DNA from: Trichuris trichiura
Taxonomy: Eukaryota > Nematoda > Enoplea > Trichinellida > Trichuridae
Direction: 5' to 3'
Length of the DNA stretch: 64,000 nt
NCBI GenBank assembly: GCA_037903355.1
Contig: JBAJFE010000014.1
Coordinates: 7,378,001-7,442,000 of the forward strand
A program made the translations under genes and the position numbers. Shown in pieces: positions 34,684-45,254 of this stretch; the stretch's first letter is position 1; every line of letters starts with the position of its first letter. Under the pieces are notes generated by a model, which saw only the letters and a program-made list of their open reading frames with translations, did no database searches and was not told where the DNA came from.

Positions 34684-34857
34684 TGTTGTGTATTAAGGTA
34701 GCTGGTAGTGTCATTGACGTGCTTCCGATATAAGCCTGCACACCGCTGTTACAGTAGTCCTAGTACGCGTCACGCAATTATCGGTTTTCTCTTCGGTTTG
34801 TAGTAAATGTTGTATGCCACGAGTCAATGGGTCCTCATGTACCCTTTAAACATGACA
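34684..34857 (+). repeat. 3' LTR of the Gypsy element
   Basis: Partner of 30491-30665, directly followed by the AAACC duplication. Confidence 0.9.
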
Positions 34858-35330
34858 AAACCCTTTACGAAGAAAAGCAAAAAGAAAATAAATCAAATGT
34901 GCGCGAGCACCAAAGAGAAAAGAAAAAAAGTTAGAGGACAACAAGAGGTACGAAAGAAAGAACGTGGAGCCGCGGGAAAGCAGGTTTAAAACCCGATTGT
35001 TCAAAACAGACGGATATGCGTCGATTGTTTGCTCGTTTGTTAATGTAACGCCGTCGCGGAGGGCCGGTCGGACGCTGGCAGCACCGTCTGACTGACTAGG
35101 CGGGACCGAAGCATGACAGCTCAAGGCAGAACTGACGGCGGAGGTCTCTGCCAAAGTTGGTTGGGTGGAGCGGCTTGCAACCATAAAGGCCGACCCGACG
35201 GGCGGCGCAATTACTCTGATGACGGGTCATGGATAGACGAGAAAGTTTCGTAATAAACGTTTTTGCAATAAACAACGGGTCGAAAATTCCGCGAAAAACT
35301 TTAGAAAAGTCAGTTCTATTAGTTAAATTA
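34858..35330 (+). repeat. Family B (hammerhead) dispersed copy with spacer
   Basis: Starts with the spacer (ctttacgaagaaaagc, purine-rich, with gcgcgagcacc like gcgggcacc at 1388), then the full repeat unit: gaggacaacaagaggta, tctgactgactaggcgggac, gccaaagttggttgggtgga. CTGATGA survives at about 35217, but its hairpin and GAAA are altered. This copy looks 5'-truncated where the Gypsy element landed. Confidence 0.75.
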
Positions 35331-35724
35331 GAACACTTAGGAAGTACGAGAAAATATTTGTTGCTATCTCTGCCGAACACATGAAGGGAAACTAAGTGGA
35401 ATTTATTGCGGAGGCAAAACAGTCACTTTTATACATGAAAAAGTGTTCTCTTGCGCAGCTGATGATATCGATAGTAATCAAATCAGCGTCCGCCAGCATG
35501 CAGTGGCATAAAAATTCCCATGAGATAAGGAGTAACTCACCTCTTAGGCATAAACACAATAAAAGCGCTGAATGATCTCAGTTGAACTGCAGGTTGATAG
35601 CGTATTTCCTTTCTTTGCAGCTATATTCCCTGATAAAATAGGCGTAACGCCTTCGAAATAAACAGAAGAAAGGCTTGTTGCCTGTTTCAAAAACGTTTAG
35701 GTTAACCGCGCAAGAGAGGAAAGT

Positions 35725-36321
35725 TCATGAGAGATGTTCATTGTGTTGATCATGTTCCACAATGAATGTTTGCTTCGACCGTGCGGTAGACTGCTTGCCA
35801 ATAGAGTCATGAAGTTTGCTACTTCTGGCTGGATTTCTTCCGCTGAACCACACAGCCGTTGGCACATTTTGGCAGCCTACGTAATTTTCACTGACACTTT
35901 TTTCGTTATAAAATAAGCTGTTATGGCAAGGGGCACCCGCCATGGTTTTGTCATTTTTCCAATTTCCTGGGTATCGTATCGTTGGCTCGGAATGTCGTGT
36001 AAGGCCCTTTGCGAGCTGGCAAAGTGAAAGATGCTCAGTAATACTCACCATCCATAGATAGAGTACCTGGAAAGAATCTTCGAAGCAGTCGTGCACTTCA
36101 GATTTCTCCAAGAAAGCACGTGTGAATTCCCCTTTCCAGGATGACTGATAAGCTTTGGCACTGCTCACAGCTATTACGTTATTATGCCTCGTTGAAGAAG
36201 CCAGCGCCTCCACAGCAGCCCCACTGTATGAATGATCCAAAATCAAGTAGACTTGTTTGGCTTGGCAGTCAGCTAAATCGTCTAACAGCTCTAGCAAGTT
36301 GTAGATCTCTTCTTCTTCCGC
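35725..36321 (-). CDS. Secreted caspase-fold pseudoprotease, exon 4
   Basis: Acceptor gtttag|, then AEEEEIYNLLELLDDLADC and the strand QVYLILDHSYSG (about 402-413). Clan CD peptidases have LD-x-C-Y-S-G here, so the expected nucleophile Cys is a Ser (about residue 410). VIAVSSAKAYQSSW and GEFTRAFLEK follow, as in the family's substrate-loop and closing helix. The frame runs to TGA at 35725 with a basic tail. A strong GTGAGT donor and a CAG acceptor 33 nt apart near 36050 could mark a tiny optional intron. An alternative is a decayed gene, but long open frames and consistent phases argue for a real one. Confidence 0.6.
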   Translation of the reverse strand, partial: AEEEEIYNLLELLDDLADCQAKQVYLILDHSYSGAAVEALASSTRHNNVIAVSSAKAYQSSWKGEFTRAFLEKSEVHDCFEDSFQVLYLWMVSITEHLSLCQLAKGLTRHSEPTIRYPGNWKNDKTMAGAPCHNSLFYNEKSVSENYVGCQNVPTAVWFSGRNPARSSKLHDSIGKQSTARSKQTFIVEHDQHNEHLS

Positions 36322-36371
36322 CTAAACTAGGTTCTTATATAAACTCTTTAATTATTCAACTTTAATTTTGC

Positions 36372-36553
36372 CTTTCCGTTATGGTCAACATCTCCCAACA
36401 GGAGGGACAAACCGTGAGCAGTATGCACGGCTGGTGCATGGACGAAAACAGCTAAGACATCAACGCAGTTCAGCGAGTCACATACGTCATGGATGTACGT
36501 TCTCAGGGAACTCTTATCGTTAAGTAGATTTTCCTTCTCAATGGAAATATCAT
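36372..36553 (-). CDS. Secreted caspase-fold pseudoprotease, exon 3
   Basis: Acceptor tttttag| in phase 1, fitting exon 2. It encodes DDISIEKENLLNDK, a helix, and the strand DVLAVFVHAPAVHTAHG (about 350-366) where active relatives have a strand followed by the catalytic His (xGHG or DHG). Here that position is not a clear His-Gly. GLSLLLGDVDHNGK follows. No phase-compatible GT donor exists at the end. A GC donor (AAG|GCAAAA) with a 50-nt intron joins exon 4 in frame; this is a proposal. Confidence 0.55.
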
Positions 36554-36569
36554 CTAAAAAATGAAACAA

Positions 36570-38065
36570 TTAAGGCGTGGTAACAGATTTTTTTGCCTTT
36601 TAATCCACCGTTCCACAAAGTGTGCATCGCTGAAAATTAGGTAGGAAAGGTTAATTAACGTCCTTAATTGTTTAACATACCTTTCCTGCTGGACTTTAGT
36701 AAACAAATTATATTCGTTGACTTCTTTGCATTTTCGATCAGACTGCTTTTTCTGTATCGCTTATTTATTTGCATAAACAGTTTTAAAAAGTTAAAACCAG
36801 CAGATCTTTTTCATTTAATAAACATGGCTGCTTGTATTCAACAATTACTTATGCACCTCCAATGATATGTCCGCTGAACAATGAGACTTCAAATGTAGAA
36901 GTCATCTGAAGGGCAGGCGACATTTTAACTTAAAGCTTTTCTTTAGGTTAAAATGTTCTGCGCATTGATAAATCCTTAAAAGTCTATGTTATTGGTGTCA
37001 GGCCTGTCCTTCACCACGCAGTGAACACCTGTACGAATTTACAATAAGGTAGAAACAGCACTTAAGAAGCATGCAGCTGAACACTGTTTTATTTATGCTG
37101 ATATAATTGTTCTGTCAATATAGTCTAGCAAAGTTGTCTGCTTGTTACTTATTCGTGCGGTTGTGTATATTGCTCACTGCATTGCAAATAATAATTTGCG
37201 CAGTAAAAAGATATCAAAGGAGACAATTCAACTCAAGATTCCGCAACAGTATAAGAGATTTTATGGACACATCTTGTACGGTTCTCTAGGGCCGTTTCGT
37301 AACTTGCTGCCTTCAAAATCACAGGGAAAGTGGTGATACTGAAAAGGGATTTTTTATCCTCATAACATTTTTTGCAGTTGAAGCTTTAGTGCTTGCTCTA
37401 TGGGCGAAAACAGAATGACAGTTTTCTTTAGCTATCACATGATTTCGCATTAAAAACTGCTTCTACGAGGTTTAATGACCCAAATTCTAATAATTTTAAA
37501 TTATTTTGACAGTTATCAAGTGATGTATTTTTATTTACTGGCCAGAAGTATTGAACAGACACCTGTTATCTCATATGGATGCATGCACAACAAGGTATTA
37601 ATAGAAATGCCCTGTTTCAATCTTATGAATGCAGTGCATGAAACAGCCTCTCCTGATTGCTTTATAGAATTGTTACCATCAGTTTCCAATTTAATTAAAA
37701 ACTGAAGTTTCACTTGTTCCAAAATGGAGAACTACTTGTTTAACGTGCAGTTTTTACCTAAAAACAGTATGAAAAGGGGTTCACTTGGAAACAGTAATTT
37801 CTAATCAGTTTTGGCTAGTTAATTTTTCCTCACTTCATCAACCCCTAGTTGAACATAGTTATTAGACCTTGTCCTGTGCCCATTCGGGTCGTCACTCACC
37901 CAATGCTTATCACTTTTTGAAGATGACAAAGAAGGGCACTGACACACTATTTGATAGGTTACAATACTTAAGAGTTTGAATGTTAAGCATCTGTATTGGC
38001 ATTGCCTTTTACTAGCAAGCTTTTTCATACAGCAACATTTAGTCCGCAGAAAGACAGGAGAATAC
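36570..38065. other. Intronic or intergenic AT-rich sequence
   Basis: No transposon termini or convincing exons. The frames at 37107-37336 and 37475-37705 have no recognisable domain. Under the gene model above this is the 3' part of the 10.8-kb intron. Confidence 0.45.
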
Positions 38066-38613
38066 ATAATACAGTGGAACCTCCAAAGTTGACAACCTCT
38101 ATATGCCGACCACTCCCTAAGTTGACCGAACTCTGACCAATTGGTTTGTCCGCACGTTGATAAGCGCAAAGGCAACCTCTATACGTCGACCACCGTTAAG
38201 TGGAAAGTTGACCGCTTTAGCCGTGACGTGGTATATGGACGCAATGCTAGTTTGTTCTCTGTAAGTTGACTGCCTCAGTTTGCTCTGTGTCAGTCGCTAG
38301 CAGCTGCTAACAGTCATTGCCTCAATGTGCTATTACTCAACGTAGCGAAGTTTTTCATTACCGTGTATTGGAGATTCCTGATAACAGAACTGGTTCCGTC
38401 GCCTTGACGATGCTTTTTTCATGCTCGCCGGCGCAGCTTGCGCGTTTTCTCGTTTACATGACCACCCACCTAGGCGTCGGCAGCATTCTCTCATGGAGCG
38501 AAATATGACGAATCGAGCCTACTTGTATTCGTTCGCGTCGAGCTCAATTCTATTCATTCGCTTTGCTGTAGCCGTACGGCGGGTGGCTTCCACGTGTCTT
38601 CGCAAGTAAAGAT

Positions 38614-39580
38614 ATGCCGGCTTATGCAGTAGTAGCTACCAAGCTCGTTACAGTTTGCGCTATGGCCGAACGGAAAGAATTGAGAGATTTGGCACTGAAG
38701 GAAAAAAGGATCTTATCCTCTTTCTCGAAACCAACATTCAAAGGAAGACAGCGGAACGATGTCATGTCGGCAAGACTACCGTTAGCGACATCTAGAAACG
38801 TAAACGTGAGTACTTGGAAAGATATGATAAGGAAAGCGGAGACGTGAGGCAAAAAATGAGGAGAACCGCCTTCCACCAGGTGAATGGAGCAGCGTTAAGT
38901 TGGTTTAAGCAAATGAGAGCAGCTAACTCACGGATCTCTGGCCCAGTGATGCAGGAAGTTGCTAGAAGATTCTTCGTGGAATTCGAGTTGACAGGTTTCC
39001 AAGCATCAAGCTGTTGGCTCGAGAAATTCAATCTGCGTCATAAGATTTCTCAGAAAATCTTATGCGCCGAAGCTATCGAAGTTCCTGTCGCAGTTTTGGA
39101 AGACTTCATCGCGAAGTTCCGTTATTTCGCCAGTGGCTTTAAGAAAGAAGACATTTTCAATGCTGATGAATGCGGCTTGTTCTTCAAAGCTATGCCTGAT
39201 AGAATTTCGTATTTAAAGGCGATCAGTGGAAAAGCAGGAAGCTTTCTGAAGAACGCTTCACTGTGCTTCTTTGCGCTAGCGCAACCGGAGAGAAGTTGAA
39301 GCCATTGGTCATCGGTAAACCAGGGAAACCCTACGCATTTAAGAACTTCAGGCCTGACGATTTCCCTGTCAGTTGGAGATAAATAAATGTGCCTGGATGA
39401 CAGCGGCCATATTCGAGGAGTGGGTAAGAAGTGTCGACCGACAGATTAAGCGAGTGAAACATTCCATCTTATTCGTAGTAGACAACTGTCCCAGCCATCC
39501 CCACGTGAGGCGCTTACTTTACAAACGTCACGTTGAAGTTCCTGCCTGCACACACTTCCCCGAAGACCCAGCCTTTAGAT
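38614..39580 (+). pseudogene. Tigger transposase, 5' part, degraded
   Basis: Frames read LKEKRILSSFSKPTFKGRQ, then SWFKQMRAANSRISGPVMQE (CENP-B-type DNA-binding helix), FNLRHKISQ, DIFNADECGLFFKAMPD (DDE first block), LKPLVIGKPGKPYAFKNF, WMTAAIFEEWVRSVD and LFVVDNCPSHPHV (second catalytic block). Frame changes occur near 38840 and 39290, with a stop near 39380. The remainder is beyond hAT-3. Confidence 0.85.
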
Positions 39581-41124
39581 CAGTATTTCTCAAACGAAAG
39601 GCCATTTGGGCCCCCCCCCCCTGAGAACGTTTCCGAGCGTCCGGGCCCCCTATTCTGATTGGCCAACTTCGAGCGCACTGGTTGGCCAATTTCAACGCAC
39701 TGATTGGCTGAAATGGTTGCAACGCTAGAAGGTCAACTACAGCTGTACAGATTTATTTCTACAAACTGTTTTTTGAGAAGTCAACGAGAGCTGCTTGGCT
39801 CGCACATATGCAATCGAACTCGCCTGTGCTATGTTGGGCTCGATCGAGGTAACTAGCAGATGCGGGTCGCCGCGTCTGACTATTTGCAGCTGACTGCGTT
39901 TCTTCGTCACTAGGTCCGTAACGATACTAAATGCGCGCTCCACTAGACTCGACGAGAGAAGAAAAATCAGTAACTTTTTTACCACATCCCATACGCAGGG
40001 TACAACTCCCGGATTTCTTTCGGCAGCCAAAACTGCTGATATCCCTGTGACAACCTGGCCTTCAGCTCCTGATAACCCTGTGACAACTTGGCGTTCATCT
40101 CTTCATTACCTTCTCCCTCAGGGCCCGGTAGTACGACACGTCCTTATTACTCATGTTCGGGTGCCGCCTTATTAAATGGCGTTTCAGCCTGGACGGCTTC
40201 ATAGACTCGTTTAAGAAAACTCTTTCGCACAACAAACATACTGGTAGATGTTCTGTACCGGGCATAACAGCGAAACCAAAGTGCAGATATTCGCTACTAT
40301 ATTGCCCACATTTCTTGCTCGCCTGAGCCATGACAGAACTCTGCAAAGTCACTTCGCAAAATCAACAAGACAAGTATTATTACAGACTTACAGCGGTGAC
40401 GTTCGAAGCACAAAATGGCTTACTGAATTTGCGCTGGCAAAACTGGCGCGAACGTAGGAGAAAAGCAACCCTACTGACAAAGTGTTTCCAGAAAATGTGG
40501 GAGCAGCACACGCAGTTCCCTGTCGCTAACGCGTATGCTTGCATTGTAGCTGCGTGGACAATAGACGCGAAGAAAGAAAGGGAAAAAAAGGGAGTCGACT
40601 TTTTAAAGAGCTAGGGCAAGAAATGGTAATCGTTGACAAAAATGTAAAGTAGAGTTATTGCTACGTCAACGCGTTAACTGCTGGTTGAATCGTAAACCAG
40701 GTGCAAATATGTCGCAAAAACTATGGCGCATTCTGATAACGCGGGCAACTATTCTCTGATGTGAATTATTTGCTCTGCGCTCAATGCTTCTCAGCAGAAA
40801 GCTTCCCTTATTCAACGCTACGCCGGGAAGGTCGCGGTGTCAAACCTGCGGTCCTTTATGCCGCGTGTTCTGAATGTTCATTTTCACAAGCGGTGATTGG
40901 TTCATGTGGTGGAGTGGGGCGTAACCGGCATCACGCATAGCATGAAACGTTATCTTAACCAGTACGCACGATACCTGACCCTCAAACCTCACCTTCTGAT
41001 GCACCTCAACACGACGGCTCAGGTGGGGCATGTGCCACCCAAGCGTGCCCCCTGCCTCGTTGGGGCCCCCTGGACTTTAAAGGACCACCCTGGTGGGGCA
41101 CCTGACCCACCATGAGAAATACTA
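39581..41124 (-). mobile_element. hAT transposon 3, internally deleted, nested in Tigger-1
   Basis: The left end CAGTATTTCTCAAACG and inverted right end TAGTATTTCTCATGG are hAT-type. Octamers ctttagat (39573-39580) and ctctaaat (41125-41132) fit a diverged 8-bp duplication, and the Tigger coding sequence continues after it. Runs of C/G (cccccccccc) lie just inside the left end. Confidence 0.7.
39737..40352 (-). pseudogene. hAT-3 transposase remnant: BED finger plus dimerisation tail
   Basis: On the minus strand, 40352-40095 encodes a BED-type finger (YLHFGFAVMPG ... CLLCERVFLNESMKPSRLKRH). Directly after it, 40030-39737 encodes the C-terminal hAT tail (SSSLVERAFSIVTDLVTKKR, DPHLLVTSIEPNI). 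The catalytic middle is deleted, giving a natural DNA-binding plus dimerisation remnant, probably not translated as one frame. Confidence 0.75.
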
Positions 41125-41430
41125 CTCTAAATCAAGGAGTAATTAAGACATTTAAAGAGAAATACAGGACCCAGCTTCTGCAGTGGGTCATTAGCAAAGA
41201 AGTCACCAGCTCATCTGTGGGAGCGACTTCGATTGTTGCATCCATTAATGCTTTGGACGCCGTACTTTGGATCAATTCTTCCTGGAATAAGGCTCAACCG
41301 GTGGCAATAAGAAAGTGCTCCAGGAGAGCTGGATTCTTCAAAGACGAAGATGATGTCGAGGTGCGGCCTGATAGTCCCACTCGCAAGGCAAAGATCGAAA
41401 GAAAAATCGTTAATATAAAGCAATGACGTA
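41112..41430 (+). pseudogene. Tigger transposase, 3' part
   Basis: Resumes with TLNQGVIKTFKEKYRTQLLQ and SINALDAVLWINSSW, then KCSRRAGF, the conserved last steps of Tigger transposases (LDQGVIKTFK ... W ... CF..AGF). The upstream half lies before hAT-3. Confidence 0.8.
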
Positions 41431-41590
41431 ACGAAACTTCACGGTGAATTTTCGTTACGTCATTGCTTTATATTAACACCGCTGAAGACGGGTCTCGTTT
41501 GACCCGAAAGCTCCGGAATAACAAAAATATTATCAACGGGACAAAATTTCCGTAAAAGAAACTCAACATGACACCATCGTATTATATAAA
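41411..41590 (+). repeat. Class C PLE terminal repeat with short perfect inverted head
   Basis: atataaagcaatgacgtaac (41412-41431) is mirrored at about 41452-41471. The class C hammerhead-like core (41482-41509) and tattatcaacgggacaaaat follow, as at 2917-2990. Confidence 0.65.
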
Positions 41591-41649
41591 TATTCCGTTT
41601 GTGCCCATTTTATTCTATTGTTCATTTCATTTACATCCATTTCTTGTTC

Positions 41650-41830
41650 CATATACACTAAAACCCCAGTAAGTTGACCACCCAACGGACTGGGGAAAAC
41701 TGGTCACCATAGGTTGTCAATATATAAGAAGTGGGTATAAGTGGCTCGGCTAACGTGCGGACAAATCAACTGGCCAAAATTCGGTCAACTTAGGGAGGTA
41801 GTCACCATATAAGTCGTTTTATCTTCACTC
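41650..41830. repeat. Tigger-family terminal fragment or MITE
   Basis: Begins ccccagtaagttgaccaccc and later reads aacgtgcggacaaatcaact and ggtcaacttagggaggtagt, the inverse of the 5' end at 38085-38160. It resembles 56500-56735. Confidence 0.5.
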
Positions 41831-42452
41831 CATTTTTCTCCATATAAATTTATCCATTTCCACTTATATTTCCATAAATGATGTTCTGTGTATACTGTTC
41901 CATTGTTTTATATATGTTACTTCATTTTTCATTTCTTTCCAGCTGCTCGTGTATGCAATCAATTTAATGAGCAGTGGTTGGAGATCATGATTATGTTCAT
42001 CCATACTTCACTTATTTCCGCTCCTTAATCGTGGTTGTATGTCTCATTACGTCTGATGTACAGAGCTTCTTTGATCCATCTTAAGCGTAAATTACTTTCA
42101 TGGCATAAAGCGTTTGGTTGAAGAGGCTGACTGCAAGTTCTGCGTGTTCCACCACAGCAAAGGCTTGTATAGTTTTTCCATGGTAGCTCGTAGATTCAAC
42201 ATCGGTCTTCTGCAATGTGCGATAGGAGTACCACTATCTGCGTTAAGTAATAAACTTTTTTTATGTTCGCTGAACCTATGTTCCAGAGTACTGCCTGTTT
42301 CCCCAATGTAGATTCCTGAACAAGCACATTCAACCGCACAAACTAACCCTGTTTTTTTGTTTGCTGGCGCTTTCGTTTTATCCTTACGAAGCATTGATCG
42401 GAGCCTCAGGAAACTCCTGAAAAAGACTCGGAAACCCAATTGTCTGCATAGT

Positions 42453-42945
42453 CAAGGGGTGGGGAACGTCCAGCCTGCGGGCCGGATACGGTCCGCGAAG
42501 TATTCCTTCCTGCCCGCTGAGGCAACAGCATATGCATGCAAGATTCAGTGAAATGTGACTATGGGAGCTTATTTTTTATGATGTGATAAACGTATTGTAT
42601 ATGAATCCTAGTAATAACGTAAATCTTGCGTAACAAGCAGGGAGCATCAGGCTGGCTAGGAAGACTGCTTTGCTGTCGTCTCTCTGTCTACAAACCGATG
42701 TCGTTAGTCTTCAGAGGGAAGCAGTAGACGGCACTAGTGTGCGCATCTGTAGCATGGACCATTGGCTGCCTACCGAATCAAAGTATTATTCTTATCTCGC
42801 CTTACCGCTTTGTTAGAGGGGTGACTTTAATGAAAATATGTGCAAATAAAGCAGGCTATGTTTTTCGGTTGAGTATTCTGTACGGCTCGGGAATGGTCTT
42901 ATAAACGTCTAACGACCCGCGGCAGCAAAAAGGTTCCTACCCCTG
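42453..42945. mobile_element. Non-autonomous hAT-1 derivative
   Basis: Ends CAAGGGGTGGGGAACG and, inverted, CAGGGGTAGGAACCTTTTTG. The interior is homologous to both ends of hAT-1 and to 60342-60858. The flanking PLE sequence is continuous across it. The octamer duplication is imperfect (gcatagtc / gcctagct). Confidence 0.7.
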
Positions 42946-42964
42946 GCCTAGCTGAACAATCTTT

Positions 42965-43390
42965 TTGCCTAATCCTACAACATTCATAGTTGGTCTTCTG
43001 GTTCACGGGTTTGGCCTGTTTGATGTATTTGTAAGTAAACTTCAAAGTGCCCTACCAACGAATGAATGAGCAAATTGTTAAAGAAAATACAGAACAATTC
43101 AGATACCGTACGTTTTGGAACTGCTCTTGTTCCGTCGTCAGCAGTGTAAGGAATCTCCTTCACACTGCTGACGATGGAACAAGAGCAGTTCCGAAACATA
43201 CGGTATCCGAATTGTTCCGTATTTCTCTAACAATTTGCTCATCCATTCGTTGGTAGGGCACTTTGAAGTTTACTTACAGGCACATCAAACAGGCCAAACC
43301 TGTGAACCAGAAAACCAACTATGAAACAACCTAAGCCTGTTAAAAGACTCCCCGTCTTTCGAAAAATCCTACAACATAGGGAATAATTAA
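42965..43390. repeat. Perfect-centre palindrome of two PLE terminal repeats, inserted in a PLE
   Basis: Arms of about 180 bp meet at about 43157 without spacer (aggaatctcctt). Each arm has a class A-type core (plus-strand one at about 43165-43193). The word aatcctacaacat occurs on both sides (about 42971 and 43366) and looks like a 13-bp duplication of the host PLE, so the palindrome inserted as one unit. Confidence 0.75.
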
Positions 43391-43819
43391 ACATGGATTG
43401 TGCAATTTATTTGGTTTAGAGAATTTGCAGCTGCGAAGTCTGTATCGGAACACTTGGTCAATAAAAGATTTCGGATAACCGTTTTTGTAGAAGATCCTTC
43501 TAATGGAGTTAAGCTCTGAGTGGAGGTATTCAAGATTGCCCAAATTAATTGCTCTACCAATTATGCCAGAAAGAATTCTACGCATTACCGAGCGTGGGTG
43601 ATGTGAAGATAAGTTGAGGTACTGGTCTGTGCGTGAGTGGGCTTCCTGTAAACTCTGGTTTTTTAAACCCTTGGTTTGTACGAATAACCAAAGCGTCACG
43701 AAAGGGAAAAGTTTTATTTTCTTTTTTATATTCTGAAAAGAATTTGGTTTGGACGGATGCTGTTTAGGAAGTATAGAAATTGCTCCTTTTTTCCATTTTT
43801 TATAATCACGATGTAAACT

Positions 43820-45150
43820 AAATACGTTTTAGATCGCCAAGCTAATGTAATTCTGCATGCAAGAAGGCAATTATTTTATCTTTGATAACAAGTTCTATAA
43901 GCAATCCAGCGGAGTCCTATGGGAAGCTCATTATTCTTTGTCTTAGGAGAAATCTTCATGGAAAGTTTTGAAAGACAAATGTTTGAAGCTGTAGATAGAC
44001 ATATTGCTTCATGCTTCTTTAAAAGGTATGTAGATCATATCTTCATGATTATAAAAAGTGGAAAAAAAGAACAATTTCTACACTTCCTAAACTGCATCCG
44101 CCCAAACCAAATTGTTTTCACAAAGTAAAAAGAAGAAAATAAAACTCTTCTCTTTCTTGACTGTTTGATTATTCTTACAAACCAAGGGCTCAAAAACCAG
44201 AGTTTATTGGAAGCCCTCTCACAAAGACTAATATCTCAATTTATCCTCACATCACCCACGTTTTGTAATACGTGGAATTCTGTCTGGAATGATTGATAGA
44301 AGAATTAATCTGCGCAAATCCGAATATCTCCAGTCGGAGCTTAGCTGTATTAGAAAGATCTTCTACAAAAACGGTTACCAGAAATCTTTTATTGACTACG
44401 TATTCCAATGCAAACTTCGCATCCTCAAATTCCCCTAACCAAATACTTTGCACAAACCATGTTTAGTTATTCCCTATGTTGTAAGATTAAGCGAAAAGAG
44501 TGTTCGGCTAAACAGACAGTTAGGTTACCGAGTGTTCTTCAAGTTTCCGCAATCTCCGGTCAATTCTTCGTAAGGATAAAAAGAAAATCTCAGCAAACAA
44601 AAAAAAAACAGGGTTAGTTTATGCGGTTGAATGTGCTAGTTCAGGAATCTGCATTGGGGAAACGTGCATTACTCTGGAACATAGGTTCAATGAACATATA
44701 AAAAAGTTTATCAGTTACAATAACGCAAATAGTGGTACTCCTATCACACATTGCGGAAGACCGATGTTGAATCTACGAGCGAACATGGAAAAACTATACA
44801 AGCTTTCGTTATGGTAGAACAGAACACGCAGAACTTGCAGACAGACTCTTCAACCAACCGTTTTATGCCATGAAAGTCATTTACGCTTAAGACGGATCAA
44901 AGAAGCTCTGTGCATTAGACATAATGCGACACAACCGCGATAAAGGAGCAGAAATAAGTGAACTATAGATCATAGTTTCTCAACCTTTTTTGCCCCCGGG
45001 CTCCCCTAGGCCTTGTCAGGGCCCACCGTTGATTGGGACAATCTCCTGCCGCATTATTTTCCAGCCCCCCCCTAAAATCTCCCAGGGCCCCAGGGGGGGG
45101 GGCAGGGCCCACGTTGAGAAACACTGCTATAGATGAACATAATCACGCGC
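43820..45150 (+). pseudogene. PLE copy, plus strand, inverted partner
   Basis: Begins in the RT with NYFIFDNKFYKQSSGV, then LGEIFMESFERQMF and FFKRYVDHIFMI, so the palm motif YVDD is changed to YVDH. Thumb pieces follow in shifted frames. Then come VECASSGICIGETCITLEHR (GIY-YIG with altered residues, about 44630) and the tail NLRANMEKLYKL ... LRLRRIKEALC up to the MITE at 44971. Multiple stops show it is inactive. Confidence 0.75.
44971..45126. mobile_element. Short hAT MITE with perfect 8-bp duplication
   Basis: 156 bp, CATAGTTTCTCAACCTTTTT to (inverted) CAGTGTTTCTCAACGTGGGC, flanked by CTATAGAT on both sides (44963-44970 and 45127-45134). The C/G-rich interior is non-coding. The insertion splits the PLE tail codons. 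The intact duplication suggests a fairly young insertion. Confidence 0.85.
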
Positions 45151-45254
45151 TCCAGCTGCTGCTCATTAAATTGATTGCATACACTAGCACATGGAACAAA
45201 ACGAAAAAATGGAGTAACGTATATAAAGCAAGGGAGCAATATACGTAGAACATC

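Larger units (their letters stand above)
30491..34857 (+). mobile_element. Ty3/Gypsy LTR retrotransposon, full-length but broken
   Basis: A 4,367-bp element with 175- and 174-bp LTRs (30491-30665 and 34684-34857, TGTTG...TGACA), differing at about a dozen positions. A perfect 5-bp duplication AAACC (30486-30490 and 34858-34862) flanks it. A primer site follows the left LTR. One long gag-pol frame runs to the integrase, where a frameshift splits it, and further lesions follow. The absence of an env gene and the YFDDI palm motif fit a Mag/Gypsy-type element. It is inserted at the 5' edge of a family B copy. Confidence 0.9.
38072..41430 (+). mobile_element. Tigger-like transposon 1, interrupted by hAT-3
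   Basis: The left terminus TA|CAGTGGAACCTCCAAAGTTG matches the family ends at 56500-56735 and 41740-41820. The transposase lies at 38614-39580 and 41125-41430 with hAT-3 between. The right terminus is not clear: sequence after 41430 is a PLE terminal repeat, and a matching Tigger end appears only at about 41740-41820. Confidence 0.7.
41960..43820 (-). pseudogene. PLE copy, minus strand, carrying two insertions
   Basis: From 43820 down: end of the RT (KKEQFLYFLN, RPNQ), thumb (43699-43340: NLSSHHPRSVMRRI ... FIDQVFRYRLRSC), then after two insertions GLVCAVECACSGIYIGETGS (GIY-YIG, about 42340) and the tail to about 42010. It is 5'-truncated exactly where its inverted partner (43820-45150) begins. 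The hAT MITE (42453-42945) and a terminal-repeat palindrome (42965-43390) interrupt it. Confidence 0.75.

Noticed and set aside
36030..36065. 33-nt GTGAGT...CAG segment inside pseudoprotease exon 4 as an intron
   Set aside because: Shorter than any credible spliceosomal intron here and in frame without a stop; kept as exon, noted as optional.
37898..37936. Possible 13-codon minus-strand exon (acceptor gtgtcag, donor TTGG|GTGAGT)
   Set aside because: The phases of exons 2 and 3 already join without it, and it has no recognisable content.
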